Source: Lachnospiraceae bacterium
Lineage (GTDB): Bacteria > Bacillota > Clostridia > Lachnospirales > Lachnospiraceae
DNA: 64,000 bases
Direction of reading: 5' to 3'
NCBI GenBank assembly: GCA_024695145.1
Contig: JAILIS010000006.1
Span: 44,783 to 108,782, forward strand
In this document: one piece after another, positions 38,722-47,368 of the stretch
Layout: every line of letters starts with the position of its first letter
How positions within the stretch are numbered: position 1 is the stretch's first letter
Translations under genes and position numbers: made by a program
The notes under the pieces: model-generated
Told to the model about the DNA's origin: nothing
Databases searched by the model: none
Seen by the model: the letters and a program-made list of their open reading frames with translations, nothing else

Positions 38722-39463
38722 CTCTTGCCTCCGTATCGAGCATCACTTTTCCGTACATCTGTGACAGTTTTTTTTGTATCGTCTTTCTCTTTTCGCAGAA
38801 CAGTTCCATATCACTGCTCACTATCTGGATAAGAGCATTATCGCCGCGTGTTCTCACACGAAAATCCGAAAAACCGAGGCTCATCATAAACTTTTCGGCA
38901 TCCGCTGTTCTTGAAAGTTTCTTCGCGGTTATCTTCTCACCTGTCGGGATCCTTGTTGCTAGGCACGCATATGCAGGCTTGTTCCATGTCATAAGCCCTG
39001 CCTCTTTTGACAGCTGTCTTATCCTGTCTTTGGAAAGACCAAGTATTTTTAAAGGTGAGATCACTCCCATCTCCCTGAGCGCACGCATTCCCGGGCGGTC
39101 TCCTTCATCATCCGAGGCGTTAGTCCCGTCAAACACAGTATTAAATCCGTCTTTGCTTGCCCTGTCAATGATAGTCGAAAAAATCCTCTTTTTACAGTGA
39201 TAGCATCTGTCGGCAGGATTCGATACTACAGTTTCATCCGCAAGAACATCAACATCTATCACAAAAAGATCGACTCCGATCTTCCTGCAGACCGATACAG
39301 CATCCTCATATTCAAAATCAGGCTGAAACTGCGATCTTACATAGTATGCGCAAACCCTGCTGCAGTTCCGGTTTGCCAGATAGAGCAGATATGCCGAATC
39401 GACTCCTCCGGAAAAAGCAACTGCAGCTTCGGGATGATCTTTAAAAAATGTCTTTGCATCCAC
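38711..39463 (-). CDS. larE: Pyridinium-3,5-bisthiocarboxylic acid synthase LarE (sacrificial sulfur transferase)
   Basis: 250 residues. PP-loop ATP pyrophosphatase motif FSGGVDSAYLLYLA near the N-terminus and KPAYACLATRIPTGEKIT, whose cysteine corresponds to the sulfur-donating Cys of single-cysteine LarE enzymes. Other cysteines (RCYHCKKRIF) are part of the common family pattern. The start is GTG at 39463 with GAGG about ten bases upstream. It is the first lar gene, 17 bases after a terminator, followed by larB and larC. No LarA-type racemase gene is in the window. Confidence 0.93.
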   Translation of the reverse strand: MDAKTFFKDHPEAAVAFSGGVDSAYLLYLANRNCSRVCAYYVRSQFQPDFEYEDAVSVCRKIGVDLFVIDVDVLADETVVSNPADRCYHCKKRIFSTIIDRASKDGFNTVFDGTNASDDEGDRPGMRALREMGVISPLKILGLSKDRIRQLSKEAGLMTWNKPAYACLATRIPTGEKITAKKLSRTADAEKFMMSLGFSDFRVRTRGDNALIQIVSSDMELFCEKRKTIQKKLSQMYGKVMLDTEARDEH

Positions 39464-39480
39464 GATAGTGTAACCTCATA

Positions 39481-39510
39481 AAAAAAGCGGTTCTGAATTT
39501 TCAGAACCGC
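39481..39510 (-). terminator. Strong rho-independent terminator directly before larE
   Basis: Perfect 11-bp stem (39487-39497 with 39500-39510, core GCGGTTCTGA) with a minimal loop and a run of six to seven T on the minus strand. It starts six bases after the stop of the gene at 39517 and ends only 17 bases before larE. Confidence 0.92.
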
Positions 39511-39516
39511 CTGTCA

Positions 39517-39837
39517 TCACTGTCTGTTGGTTCCGGTGATCAGCGATCTGATAACCCGGTGGGGATCCTTGATCATAAGGATCACAAGCCATATTATCAA
39601 CCCCAGAGCTACCACGCTTAATCCCAGATACAGATCATTTAACATTTCTGCTGCATCCTGCATAAAAAATGAGGCGCCCTCCTCCATGTAACCGACAACC
39701 GCATCAACAAACCACATTATTGAAGCACCCCAGAACATGAGACTGAGAGTCCCGAGCTGCATGGAAGTGTCGGGGGCATTTTTGTACCATATGATCGTTA
39801 CCGTAACAGCGGCAAAAACCGTTATAAGAAGTGTCAT
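39517..39837 (-). CDS. Small membrane protein, partner of the next gene
   Basis: 106 residues. Three probable helices: 1-17 (MTLLITVFAAVTVTIIWY), ~27-50 (LGTLSLMFWGASIMWFVDAVVGY) and ~72-95 (LGLSVVALGLIIWLVILMI). The short loop between the last two is acidic and the tail is basic. GGAGG precedes the ATG. The start overlaps the preceding gene by 4 bp, so the two proteins are probably made together and may form a complex. I do not recognise a named family. Confidence 0.65.
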   Translation of the reverse strand: MTLLITVFAAVTVTIIWYKNAPDTSMQLGTLSLMFWGASIMWFVDAVVGYMEEGASFFMQDAAEMLNDLYLGLSVVALGLIIWLVILMIKDPHRVIRSLITGTNRQ

Positions 39838-40226
39838 TGTCCCGCCTCCTCGCTTGAAATGTCAACTTTTCTGTTTTCTATCACATGGGAAGCAGCCAGC
39901 ATTCCGCCCCATATCAGGGTGACAAGCACTGCCATACCTACACCGGCAGTTCCCATCTCCGCGAGCATCTCCCCGGTCTCTCCGTTTTGCACCGCAGTCA
40001 GGAACGGAAATACCGGTATGACTTCGCCATGCCAAATATGTTCAAATGCAAGGAGTGCACTTCCTCCCCAGAGCATTTTATTGAGCCATCCGAGCTTGTC
40101 CGAAAAACGGACCTTCGGTACGGAAGATGCGTTATTACTGTCATCATTCTTCTCTTTGGATCTGATGATCTTCTCCGCCACCGTTGTGATGACAGCTTCG
40201 GATGCAGGTACGAGAAAACAAGCCAT
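39834..40226 (-). CDS. Membrane protein with conserved MACFLVP start
   Basis: 130 residues beginning MACFLVPASEAVITTVAEKI, a stretch I have the impression is conserved in anaerobes but cannot name. A charged linker (~22-45) follows, then helices near 50-75 (LGWLNKMLWGGSALLAFEHI) and ~93-113. His and Glu in FEHIWHGE lie at a helix end. It is the first gene of a two-gene unit that ends in a strong terminator, 65 bases after thioredoxin. AGGAGG lies before the ATG. Function unknown; redox or respiratory roles are speculation. Confidence 0.65.
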   Translation of the reverse strand: MACFLVPASEAVITTVAEKIIRSKEKNDDSNNASSVPKVRFSDKLGWLNKMLWGGSALLAFEHIWHGEVIPVFPFLTAVQNGETGEMLAEMGTAGVGMAVLVTLIWGGMLAASHVIENRKVDISSEEAGQ

Positions 40227-40291
40227 TGAATAATCCTCCTATGATCTTTTGTTAAATAATATCATCATATTACCGATGATGTCCACATCTC

Positions 40292-40606
40292 TCACTCACC
40301 GATCAGTTCGAGCAGTTTTTCCCTTGTCTGTACACCGAGTACCGATCCGGTCTCGGCACCGTTCTTAAATACTTTTATGGTGGGAATGCTCATAACGCCG
40401 AACTTTCCGGCAAGTTCCTCTTCTTCATCGACATTGACTTTACCGACGATGTATTTACCGTCAAATTCCTCGGCAAACTTCTCAATGACCGGACCCATCA
40501 TACGGCAGGGACCGCACCAGGGTGCCCAGAAATCAATAACTACAGGTTTGTCCGCTTTAAGTACTTCCTGTTCAAAATTTGCATTTGTGATCGTAAGTTC
40601 CGCCAT
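40292..40606 (-). CDS. trxA: Thioredoxin
   Basis: 104 residues from the ATG at 40606, which has GGAGG six bases upstream (a TTG two codons earlier is also possible). Active site WAPWCGPCRMM and the cis-Pro loop MSIPT are intact. It reduces protein disulfides using thioredoxin reductase, which is not encoded in the window. It follows the DUF362 gene by 13 bases. Confidence 0.97.
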   Translation of the reverse strand: MAELTITNANFEQEVLKADKPVVIDFWAPWCGPCRMMGPVIEKFAEEFDGKYIVGKVNVDEEEELAGKFGVMSIPTIKVFKNGAETGSVLGVQTREKLLELIGE

Positions 40607-40619
40607 TTTCAACCTCCTT

Positions 40620-41744
40620 TTATTTCATCGTTATCAGTTCATATTCACGTGTTCCCACGCCGATCTTCTCTGCATGTTCAAGTGTTTCCGCCCATGATAC
40701 GTTAGGATTGCTGTTCAGCCATACATCGCCGTGATCGTGGAAATGTTCACCGGCCATGTTGTCACCAAGCTGGCTGTTTCTGATAGGTTCTGCCTTCTGG
40801 CACATATCAACGCAAGCCATATCCAGTGCAACAGGATCGAACGACGCAAGCATTCCGATGTCCGGAAGTATCGGCGCATCATTTTCCCCGTGGCAGTCGC
40901 AGTTCGGTGATACATCCGTTATCAGACTTATATGAAAATGAGGACGGCCGTTCAAAACCGCAGAAGAATACTCCGCCATTTTACGTCCGAGCATCTGCGG
41001 TGCATCGGCATTATCATTTTCTATCGCATCAAATGCACATGCACCTATGCAGCGTCCGCAGCCTTTACACAGCTGCTTGTCTATATATGCTTTGTTGCCT
41101 TCATATTTGATCGCATCGGATCCGCACTCTTTTGCACATCTTCTGCATCCTCTGCACAGGTCCTGTATGACATGGGGCTGACCGGAATTGTGCTGCTGCA
41201 TCTTACCTGCCCTGCTGGCACATCCCATCCCGATATTCTTAATGGCACCGCCGAAGCCCGCCTGTTCATGCCCTTTGAAATGATTAAGGCTGATGATGAT
41301 ATCGGCATCCATCACGGCACGACCGATATATGCTTCTTTGCAATACTCGCCGTTTGCGACCGGAACGATTATATCATCGGTACCGCGCAGCCCGTCACCT
41401 ATTATTATCTGGCATCCCGTTGTAACGGTATTGAATCCGTTTATGTTTGCGCAGTCGAGATGTTCGAGTGCATGTTTACGGCTCCCGGGATAAAGCGTAT
41501 TACAGTCGGTAAGAAAAGGAAGTCCTCCGTTTTCCTTTACCGTATCGGCAACCGCTTTTGCATAATTGGGGCGAAGGTATGCGAGGTTCCCAAGCTCACC
41601 GAAATGCATCTTTATGGCGACAAACTTTCCGTTCATATCGATCGATGATATTCCCGCCATTTTGATAAGCTTTTGCAGTTTCTTTGTTAGACTGACACCC
41701 AGAACCGTTCTGAAATCGGTAAAGTATACTTTTGCTTTCTCCAT
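40620..41744 (-). CDS. DUF362 protein with two [4Fe-4S] ferredoxin motifs
   Basis: 374 residues. DUF362 domain in the N-terminal ~190 residues (MKVYFTD-like start, SLNHFKGHEQAGFGGAIKNIGMG). Two ferredoxin clusters follow: CRGCRRCAKECGSDAI and CKGCGRCIGACAFDAI. The end holds the remaining DUF362 part (DPVALDMACVDMC). Predicted cytoplasmic iron-sulfur protein of unknown reaction. It lies just upstream of trxA with a shared direction; AGGAGG precedes the ATG. Confidence 0.9.
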   Translation of the reverse strand: MEKAKVYFTDFRTVLGVSLTKKLQKLIKMAGISSIDMNGKFVAIKMHFGELGNLAYLRPNYAKAVADTVKENGGLPFLTDCNTLYPGSRKHALEHLDCANINGFNTVTTGCQIIIGDGLRGTDDIIVPVANGEYCKEAYIGRAVMDADIIISLNHFKGHEQAGFGGAIKNIGMGCASRAGKMQQHNSGQPHVIQDLCRGCRRCAKECGSDAIKYEGNKAYIDKQLCKGCGRCIGACAFDAIENDNADAPQMLGRKMAEYSSAVLNGRPHFHISLITDVSPNCDCHGENDAPILPDIGMLASFDPVALDMACVDMCQKAEPIRNSQLGDNMAGEHFHDHGDVWLNSNPNVSWAETLEHAEKIGVGTREYELITMK

Positions 41745-41787
41745 ATATCCTCCTTTATACGACTGACCGGTTTCAACTTATATTCTA

Positions 41788-44004
41788 TCATAATGTGACC
41801 ATTTTTCCATCAGGAATATGTTTTCTGAGCATATTTTCCAGATCGTTTCCCCGGACAGGTTTGGACAGATATCCGGCAAAGCCTATGTCCATATATTCTT
41901 TCTCGGCTCCGCTCAGTGCATTTGCCGTAAGCATGATGACCGGTGTGTCGGTATTAAGACCTTCTTTTGAGATGACTTTAAAAGTCGTGATGCCGTCAGG
42001 TTCCGGCATTCTGTGATCGAGGAGGATAACGTCATACTTGGTATTATTACATTTCTCCATTGCCTCTTTACCACCCGTCGCGGTATCGATGATGACCTTT
42101 GTCTTTTTCAGGAGCGCGATTATAAGCTTGATATTCATCTTGACATCATCAACAACGAGTATCCTGGCATCGGGCGCAACAAAGCTCTCTTTATAATCAT
42201 TTGAACTGTTTGCGGCTTCCCTGGTAAACACCCCGGAAGGCCTTTGATCAACAACTTTTTGAGGAAGCATGACGGTAAAACAGCTCCCGATACCCGGAGT
42301 GCTTTCAACCATTATCTTCCCCCGCATGAGAGTGACAAGTTCCTTAGTTATGGCAAGCCCCAGACCCGTGCCCTGTATTGTCGCATTCTTATTGACATTT
42401 ACCCTGCGAAATGCATCAAAGAGCCGGTCAATGTCTTTTTCTTCTATCCCCATACCGGTATCGGTAACCTTGAACACAAGATTGATATTATCATCCGCTA
42501 TCTCTCTGAAGGAAAAATCAATGGTCAATCCGCCTTCTTTCGTATATTTAATGGCATTTGAAATGATATTCGAGTATACCTGTTTGATATGACGTATATC
42601 TCCCGACAGAAGTACAGGCATATTCTCATCACATTTGATATCCATGTACAGATCTTTTTCTTCCGCCGACTGTTCAAAGAAAGCATAACACTCCCGCAGA
42701 AGTTTATAAGGCTCATAATCACTTTCCACGATCTCCATCCTGTTTGCTTCGATCTTGGAAAAATCAAGAATATCATTTATGAGCGACAGAAGTGTATCCC
42801 CCGACTGGCGTATATTATTGGCGTACTCCGTAATAGCCGGATCGCTTGTTGTCCGCAGTATCATCTCGTTCATCCCCAGCACGGAATTAAGCGGTGTCCT
42901 TATCTCATGGGACATGCTGGCGAGAAAATCACTCTTTGCTTTGTTCGCGCTGTCTGCGGCAATTTTAGCCTCATTTACTTCCCGCAGCAGATACTCGGTC
43001 TCCGTAGTATCTTCGATCAGAAAATATGATCCTATCGGCCGCCCCTTTTTGTCCGACAGCTGATTGTATCGTATCTTATAGTATTCCTTATCGCGGATAC
43101 CTTCCGTAACCGGACGCGTATATACAGTTGTCCCGTAAACCGTGCCACGCTCAGACAGATCTTCTATCACGCCTGCCACGGGCTCACATGTAATGTCAAA
43201 GGTCTGGGGATCTATATCAAATCTTGATCTGGAAAAATCATTGGCATGGATACACTTATCCGTCTGATCAAACATTATCAGTCCTTCATTCATATCATCC
43301 ACCGCCCTGTCAACGGAAACGATCTTGAGGCTTTTGGGCACGAACAGCGTAATGCCGAAATAGATCAATATGCCTGCAATCGCATAGAAAATGACCGATG
43401 CGTCAAGCACAAGTGAAAATGCCATATAGGCAACGTTTAAACCGATAACGAGCAACAGCACGGAAAGTATGATGAGATACTTACTCCGGTATACGCTGTA
43501 TGTCTTCCTGATACGGTTTAATATTGACAGCAATGCGATAATGACAAGCACATAATCGATCGCAAGATGTATATAGTATGGGAGATAAAATGATGTCTGG
43601 AAAAAGGTTCCGAAAGAGTATACTCTTTTGTAAACGTAAAACACATTCCCGGTAAACAGATTTGCAAATATGAGGACCGAATCAAGCGCCATGACAAGTG
43701 CCATCGGATATTTAAATCTGCGGTGAACACTTTCATGCTCGGTATATAGCATACAAAAGCCGCTCAGGAAATATATGATCCAGTCTATTGAAGAAAAATA
43801 CAGGCAGTATGATATTTCCGCAAATAAAACATTCACGGATACGGCAACAAGGATATTGGCAAAAATGGCAACAACCGCTGCCATGAAAGCGCGTTGAAGC
43901 CATCTGCCGTACTCAGCCTTTAACCCGGCGGCGGCCCGGATGGTTATTACCATCGTCAGTGCCGCAAGAATATCTATGATGACGTAGATCGTCTTAATAT
44001 ACAT
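41788..44004 (-). CDS. Hybrid sensor histidine kinase (7TM-PAS-HisKA-HATPase-REC)
   Basis: 738 residues. Seven or so membrane helices (1-225) of the histidine-kinase 7TM type, a PAS region (~235-340), HisKA with SHEIRTPLNS (His366), HATPase N/G boxes (NIISNAIKYTKEGG; GTGLGLAITKELV) and a C-terminal receiver with DVILLDHRMPEPDG holding the acceptor Asp, plus K in YLSKPV. All catalytic residues are intact, in contrast with the protein at 34053-35813 that shares its sensor layout. It would need an Hpt protein to pass phosphate on. The input signal is unknown. GGTGGTG before the ATG. Confidence 0.93.
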   Translation of the reverse strand: MYIKTIYVIIDILAALTMVITIRAAAGLKAEYGRWLQRAFMAAVVAIFANILVAVSVNVLFAEISYCLYFSSIDWIIYFLSGFCMLYTEHESVHRRFKYPMALVMALDSVLIFANLFTGNVFYVYKRVYSFGTFFQTSFYLPYYIHLAIDYVLVIIALLSILNRIRKTYSVYRSKYLIILSVLLLVIGLNVAYMAFSLVLDASVIFYAIAGILIYFGITLFVPKSLKIVSVDRAVDDMNEGLIMFDQTDKCIHANDFSRSRFDIDPQTFDITCEPVAGVIEDLSERGTVYGTTVYTRPVTEGIRDKEYYKIRYNQLSDKKGRPIGSYFLIEDTTETEYLLREVNEAKIAADSANKAKSDFLASMSHEIRTPLNSVLGMNEMILRTTSDPAITEYANNIRQSGDTLLSLINDILDFSKIEANRMEIVESDYEPYKLLRECYAFFEQSAEEKDLYMDIKCDENMPVLLSGDIRHIKQVYSNIISNAIKYTKEGGLTIDFSFREIADDNINLVFKVTDTGMGIEEKDIDRLFDAFRRVNVNKNATIQGTGLGLAITKELVTLMRGKIMVESTPGIGSCFTVMLPQKVVDQRPSGVFTREAANSSNDYKESFVAPDARILVVDDVKMNIKLIIALLKKTKVIIDTATGGKEAMEKCNNTKYDVILLDHRMPEPDGITTFKVISKEGLNTDTPVIMLTANALSGAEKEYMDIGFAGYLSKPVRGNDLENMLRKHIPDGKMVTL

Positions 44005-44080
44005 ACATTTTCACCACCTTATAAAAGTTTATCACATTACATGGAATACGAACAGTATGCGATAAAACAAAGCGGTGTGA

Positions 44081-44878
44081 TCATATGCCGTTTTTCGAAA
44101 GAAGGATCCTGTCGTTGTCAAGAGCACGACCGGATCTGGTCCTGAACATTGTTAACAGATCATCTACCGTCAAGCCGCTTCTTTCATCACCCGAAATATT
44201 GAGTATGATATTGCCGTCCTCCATCATCAGGGTTCTGTTTCCCGTAACGAGTGCCGACTGCATATTATGAGTTATCATCAGACAGGTCAGTTTGTTTTCC
44301 GATACTATCTTATCCGTAAGCTCATTTACCTTCACACTGGTCGCGGGATCAAGAGCTGCTGTGTGTTCATCAAGGAGCAGGATTTTAGGCGGATTGATCG
44401 TTGCCATCAGAAGAGTCAGAGCCTGTCTCTGTCCGCCGGACAACAGCCCGACCGGACTGTTCATTCGATCCTCGAGTCCCATGTTCAAAAGAGCAACTTT
44501 CTCCCGAAGTACCGATCTTTCTGTTTTTGAAAGTACCGAAAGCCATCCTCCGCTACCGGCTGCCAGGGCCAGGTTTTCCTCAATGCTCATATCGGGAGCC
44601 GTTCCTTTTAACGGATCCTGAAACAGGCGGCCGATCGTTCTTGCTCTTTCATGTTCAGGCATAAATGTTATATCTTTCTCATCAAGCTCAATCCTTCCCG
44701 AATCAACCATAAAAGAGCCCGCGATCGCATTGAAAAGGGTTGATTTTCCGGCTCCGTTGGATCCGATGATCGAAATAAAATCTCCGTCATTGACGGTAAG
44801 GTTCAGATGGGAAAGTGCAGTCTTTTCATTGACCGTTCCGGGATTAAATGTCTTTGTGATATCCGAAAGCTTCAGCAT
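44081..44878 (-). CDS. ABC importer ATP-binding protein (predicted tryptophan uptake)
   Basis: 265 residues. Walker A GSNGAGKSTLF, signature LSGGQRQALTLLMA, Walker B ILLLDEHTAALD, switch His ITHNMQ. Sequence style matches the ATPases that accompany ABC_sub_bind (PF04392) receptors, as in TrpXYZ. Overlaps the permease gene end by 7 bp. It is the last gene of a T-box-controlled operon whose specifier is UGG. Confidence 0.88.
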   Translation of the reverse strand: MLKLSDITKTFNPGTVNEKTALSHLNLTVNDGDFISIIGSNGAGKSTLFNAIAGSFMVDSGRIELDEKDITFMPEHERARTIGRLFQDPLKGTAPDMSIEENLALAAGSGGWLSVLSKTERSVLREKVALLNMGLEDRMNSPVGLLSGGQRQALTLLMATINPPKILLLDEHTAALDPATSVKVNELTDKIVSENKLTCLMITHNMQSALVTGNRTLMMEDGNIILNISGDERSGLTVDDLLTMFRTRSGRALDNDRILLSKNGI

Positions 44879-45774
44879 CTTCTCTTCTCCAGTCTCCTTG
44901 CGAATTCGGGATATCTGCTCTTAAGATAAGGACCTGATATCGCAAATATAACGATAACGGATGATACGAGTTTCAGCATGTAAGCCGGCATGTTAAATCG
45001 TAAAGCGACAGTATATACCAGTCTGAAAAGGAATGCCCCGAGAACCGCTCCGGCTATACGGTGACTCATTTTCGTGCTTCTGATGAATGCCCCTCCGATA
45101 AGAAGAGATGCAAGGGCGATAGTCACCATACCCGAACCTATGTCGATATTAACTGATTTTTGCGACTGTGCGAGCAGACATCCGGAAAGGGCCGTAAATG
45201 AATTCGATACACACAGTCCGACTATTGTCGTCATGGCCGGGTTGATAGATGATGACCTGACCATATCCGGATTGTTTCCCGTAGCTCTTATCGCAAGCCC
45301 TATCTTCATCCGTAAAAATACATAAAGAAATACCGCGACAAGGATCACAGCAAGTAACGCTATTATGAGTTTGTTCAGTTCAAATGCTCCTATCACCGGA
45401 ATCGACTGTATTTTGGAAAATACCGTATCCGTTTTGTTCATGTTCAGAAGCGAACTGCCGCCCATGATGGCGATATTTACGGAATACAGCGCGGTATTCA
45501 TGATTATTCCGGCAAGAAGGCTGTCGACCCCCATCTTTGTCTGCAAAAAAGCAGTGATAAAGCCCGATATCACGCCTGCAAGCATTGCTGCGGCAAGTGA
45601 AGCATAAGGATGTCCGGCGATCGCAACAACCGCACCGACGGATGCTCCCAAAGTAAAGCATCCGTCAGTGGAAAGATCGCATACATTAAGCATGGAATAA
45701 CTTAGAAATAATGCCAGCACCGTGAGGGAACTTATCAGTCCGAGCTCGAGTGCGGTACGTAAAAGAGGTATCAT
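44872..45774 (-). CDS. ABC importer permease (predicted tryptophan uptake)
   Basis: 300 residues with about eight to nine membrane helices, BPD_transp_2 / branched-chain-permease-like: SLTVLALFLSYSMLNVCDLSTDGCF near the start and RMKIGLAIRATGNNPDMVRSS, the cytoplasmic coupling loop. It begins on the last bases of the receptor gene (TAATG overlap) and overlaps the ATPase gene. Single permease, so it should form a homodimer. Confidence 0.9.
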   Translation of the reverse strand: MIPLLRTALELGLISSLTVLALFLSYSMLNVCDLSTDGCFTLGASVGAVVAIAGHPYASLAAAMLAGVISGFITAFLQTKMGVDSLLAGIIMNTALYSVNIAIMGGSSLLNMNKTDTVFSKIQSIPVIGAFELNKLIIALLAVILVAVFLYVFLRMKIGLAIRATGNNPDMVRSSSINPAMTTIVGLCVSNSFTALSGCLLAQSQKSVNIDIGSGMVTIALASLLIGGAFIRSTKMSHRIAGAVLGAFLFRLVYTVALRFNMPAYMLKLVSSVIVIFAISGPYLKSRYPEFARRLEKRRC

Positions 45775-46853
45775 TATTCAAAACTCTCCGCTGTTGTTAT
45801 TTCCTGTACCCGGAGACAGTAAGGTGCTATAACCCTGTTGACTTCGTCGTAGTCAAGTCCGAGCTCTTTACATATATCCGTATTGATCGTCGCGGTACCG
45901 TTGTCAAATGTCATAACAGGTGTCGTAGCCGGATCGTTATTGTCTACAAGAATCCCTTTGACCATATTGGCTGTCTCGACACCGAGATTTGCATAGTCAA
46001 CACCGTATCCGAGGAATGCACCGTTAAGGGCAAAAGAATCTGCTCCGGTATAATGCGGAATACCTGCCTGTGCAAGTGTTTCGTATATGGTAAGCTCCGC
46101 GGTCATCACTGTATTGTCGGTAGGTGTGAAAACCGCATCAACACCGTCTGATACCATTGCCTGTGCCGCAAGCGCTATCTCATCAACATTGGTTCCCGTA
46201 TGTTCAACATACTCTATGCCCTTGCTGTCAAGATATTCCTTGGCTGCCTTAACGGGTCCCGTGCTCGAGTCCTGTCCCACATCATACAGAAGCCCTATCT
46301 TTGTGGCATCGGGATCATTGGCAAAGATAAGATCCATAATGGCGTTGGTATCAAGAAAATCCGATGTTCCAGTAATATTGGAACCCGGTGCATCATTTGA
46401 TTCAACAAGCCCTGCCCCTTCAGGATCGGAAACAGCCGCAAATACGACTGGTATATTCTTTCCTTCGGTAAGTGACTGCATTGTCATTGCAACAGGTGTT
46501 GCAACACCTATCATAAGATCCACATCATCGGCTATAAAATTGGCAACAATCTGGTTGAGTACGTTCGGATCCGCATTACAGTTATCATATGAGATCTCAA
46601 ACTTAACATTGTTCTCCTGACCGAGTGTTTCAAGCTGCGCTTCGATGTTATCTACGATCTGATTGAGTGAGGCATCATCCACATAATTACATATACCTAC
46701 TTTAAACGTCTTAACCGCCTCTTTTGTTTCTTCAACAGCATCCTTTGAATTTACGGATACAGTCTGATCCGGGATCTGCGCACATCCCGCTATTCCGACT
46801 GTAACTGCCGCTGCCGCAAGTAAGAGAGCTGCTTTTCTGATGATCTTTTTCAT
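45774..46853 (-). CDS. ABC importer substrate-binding lipoprotein (PF04392 type; predicted tryptophan receptor)
   Basis: 359 residues. Lipoprotein signal with lipobox VGIAGC near residue 24. Periplasmic-binding-like fold with FKVGICNYVDDASLNQIVDNI, MIGVATPVAMTMQSLTEGKNI and YTGADSFALNGAFLGYGVDY, the pattern of the ABC_sub_bind family. Characterised relatives (TrpX) serve aromatic amino acid uptake. AAAGGAG precedes the ATG. The gene follows the T-box leader at 46944-47212, giving specific support for tryptophan as ligand. Confidence 0.9.
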   Translation of the reverse strand: MKKIIRKAALLLAAAAVTVGIAGCAQIPDQTVSVNSKDAVEETKEAVKTFKVGICNYVDDASLNQIVDNIEAQLETLGQENNVKFEISYDNCNADPNVLNQIVANFIADDVDLMIGVATPVAMTMQSLTEGKNIPVVFAAVSDPEGAGLVESNDAPGSNITGTSDFLDTNAIMDLIFANDPDATKIGLLYDVGQDSSTGPVKAAKEYLDSKGIEYVEHTGTNVDEIALAAQAMVSDGVDAVFTPTDNTVMTAELTIYETLAQAGIPHYTGADSFALNGAFLGYGVDYANLGVETANMVKGILVDNNDPATTPVMTFDNGTATINTDICKELGLDYDEVNRVIAPYCLRVQEITTAESFE

Positions 46854-46943
46854 TGTCCCATCTCCTTTTCTTTGTGTTGTACAGTGACATGTTCACTGCA
46901 AATGCTGGTCAAGACATGGTTGGGATCTTGTGTATTTGACAAT

Positions 46944-46985
46944 AAAAAAATCCCGTCCCATATCACTTGTGTGCTGGGACAGGAT
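46944..46985 (-). terminator. T-box conditional terminator
   Basis: Minus strand: an ATCC/GTCCCA arm pairs with TGGGAC/GGAT across a ~14-base loop, followed by seven T. The 5' arm (TCCTG) can alternatively pair with CAGGA next to the T-box sequence, forming the antiterminator. Confidence 0.88.
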
Positions 46986-47212
46986 GATAATTCCTGCGGT
47001 GCCACCCGGCTTGATGCAAAAGCATCCACTCAATGCATACCAACATATGCTGACTTTGATAACGAAGAGTCTGCTCCGTCTCCCATACTTGCCATACGGC
47101 TTTCTGTTCGCCCTCGAAAGTCCATTCGGTATTGTGTTCTTTACCGCAATCCCACCGCCTGCGGCTCTCTTGAAAGAAGTGACAGTACTTACTACTCTTT
47201 CTCACAGGTTTT
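46944..47212 (-). promoter_or_regulatory. T-box riboswitch leader, specifier UGG (tryptophan)
   Basis: The minus strand carries the T-box core GGGTGGCACCGCAGG (46993-47007), an antiterminator/terminator pair just after it, and an AGAAAGAGTAGTAAG-type opening of stem I near the transcription start. In the 3' side of stem I the usual 'GAA-specifier-A' context reads GAA-TGG-AC, placing the specifier codon UGG at 47122-47124. By family knowledge uncharged tRNA binding would favour the antiterminator and switch on the downstream ABC operon. This fills most of the 515-base gap between 46853 and 47369. Confidence 0.92.
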
Positions 47213-47217
47213 AATAC

Positions 47218-47246
47218 CTTATATCACAGCATAAAATACATGTCAA
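47218..47246 (-). promoter_or_regulatory. Promoter of the T-box operon
   Basis: Minus strand: perfect TTGACA (47241-47246), 17-base spacer, TATAAG (47218-47223), just ahead of the T-box leader. Confidence 0.85.
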
Positions 47247-47287
47247 GCATAAGATTTGCTTTTTTATATCATGTTATAATAAAATTG

Positions 47288-47316
47288 TTGCATATTATGT
47301 AAATTTATTATATAAT
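47288..47316 (+). promoter_or_regulatory. Promoter of the Tyr-rich secreted protein gene
   Basis: TTGCAT (47288-47293), 17-base spacer, TATAAT (47311-47316) in a very AT-rich stretch, divergent from the T-box promoter about 40 bases away. Leader to the ATG is ~45 bases. Confidence 0.65.
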
Positions 47317-47368
47317 GTGACAAATCAACATAAATGCAACAGTTTACGAAAGGATTCGTGGTGAGAAT

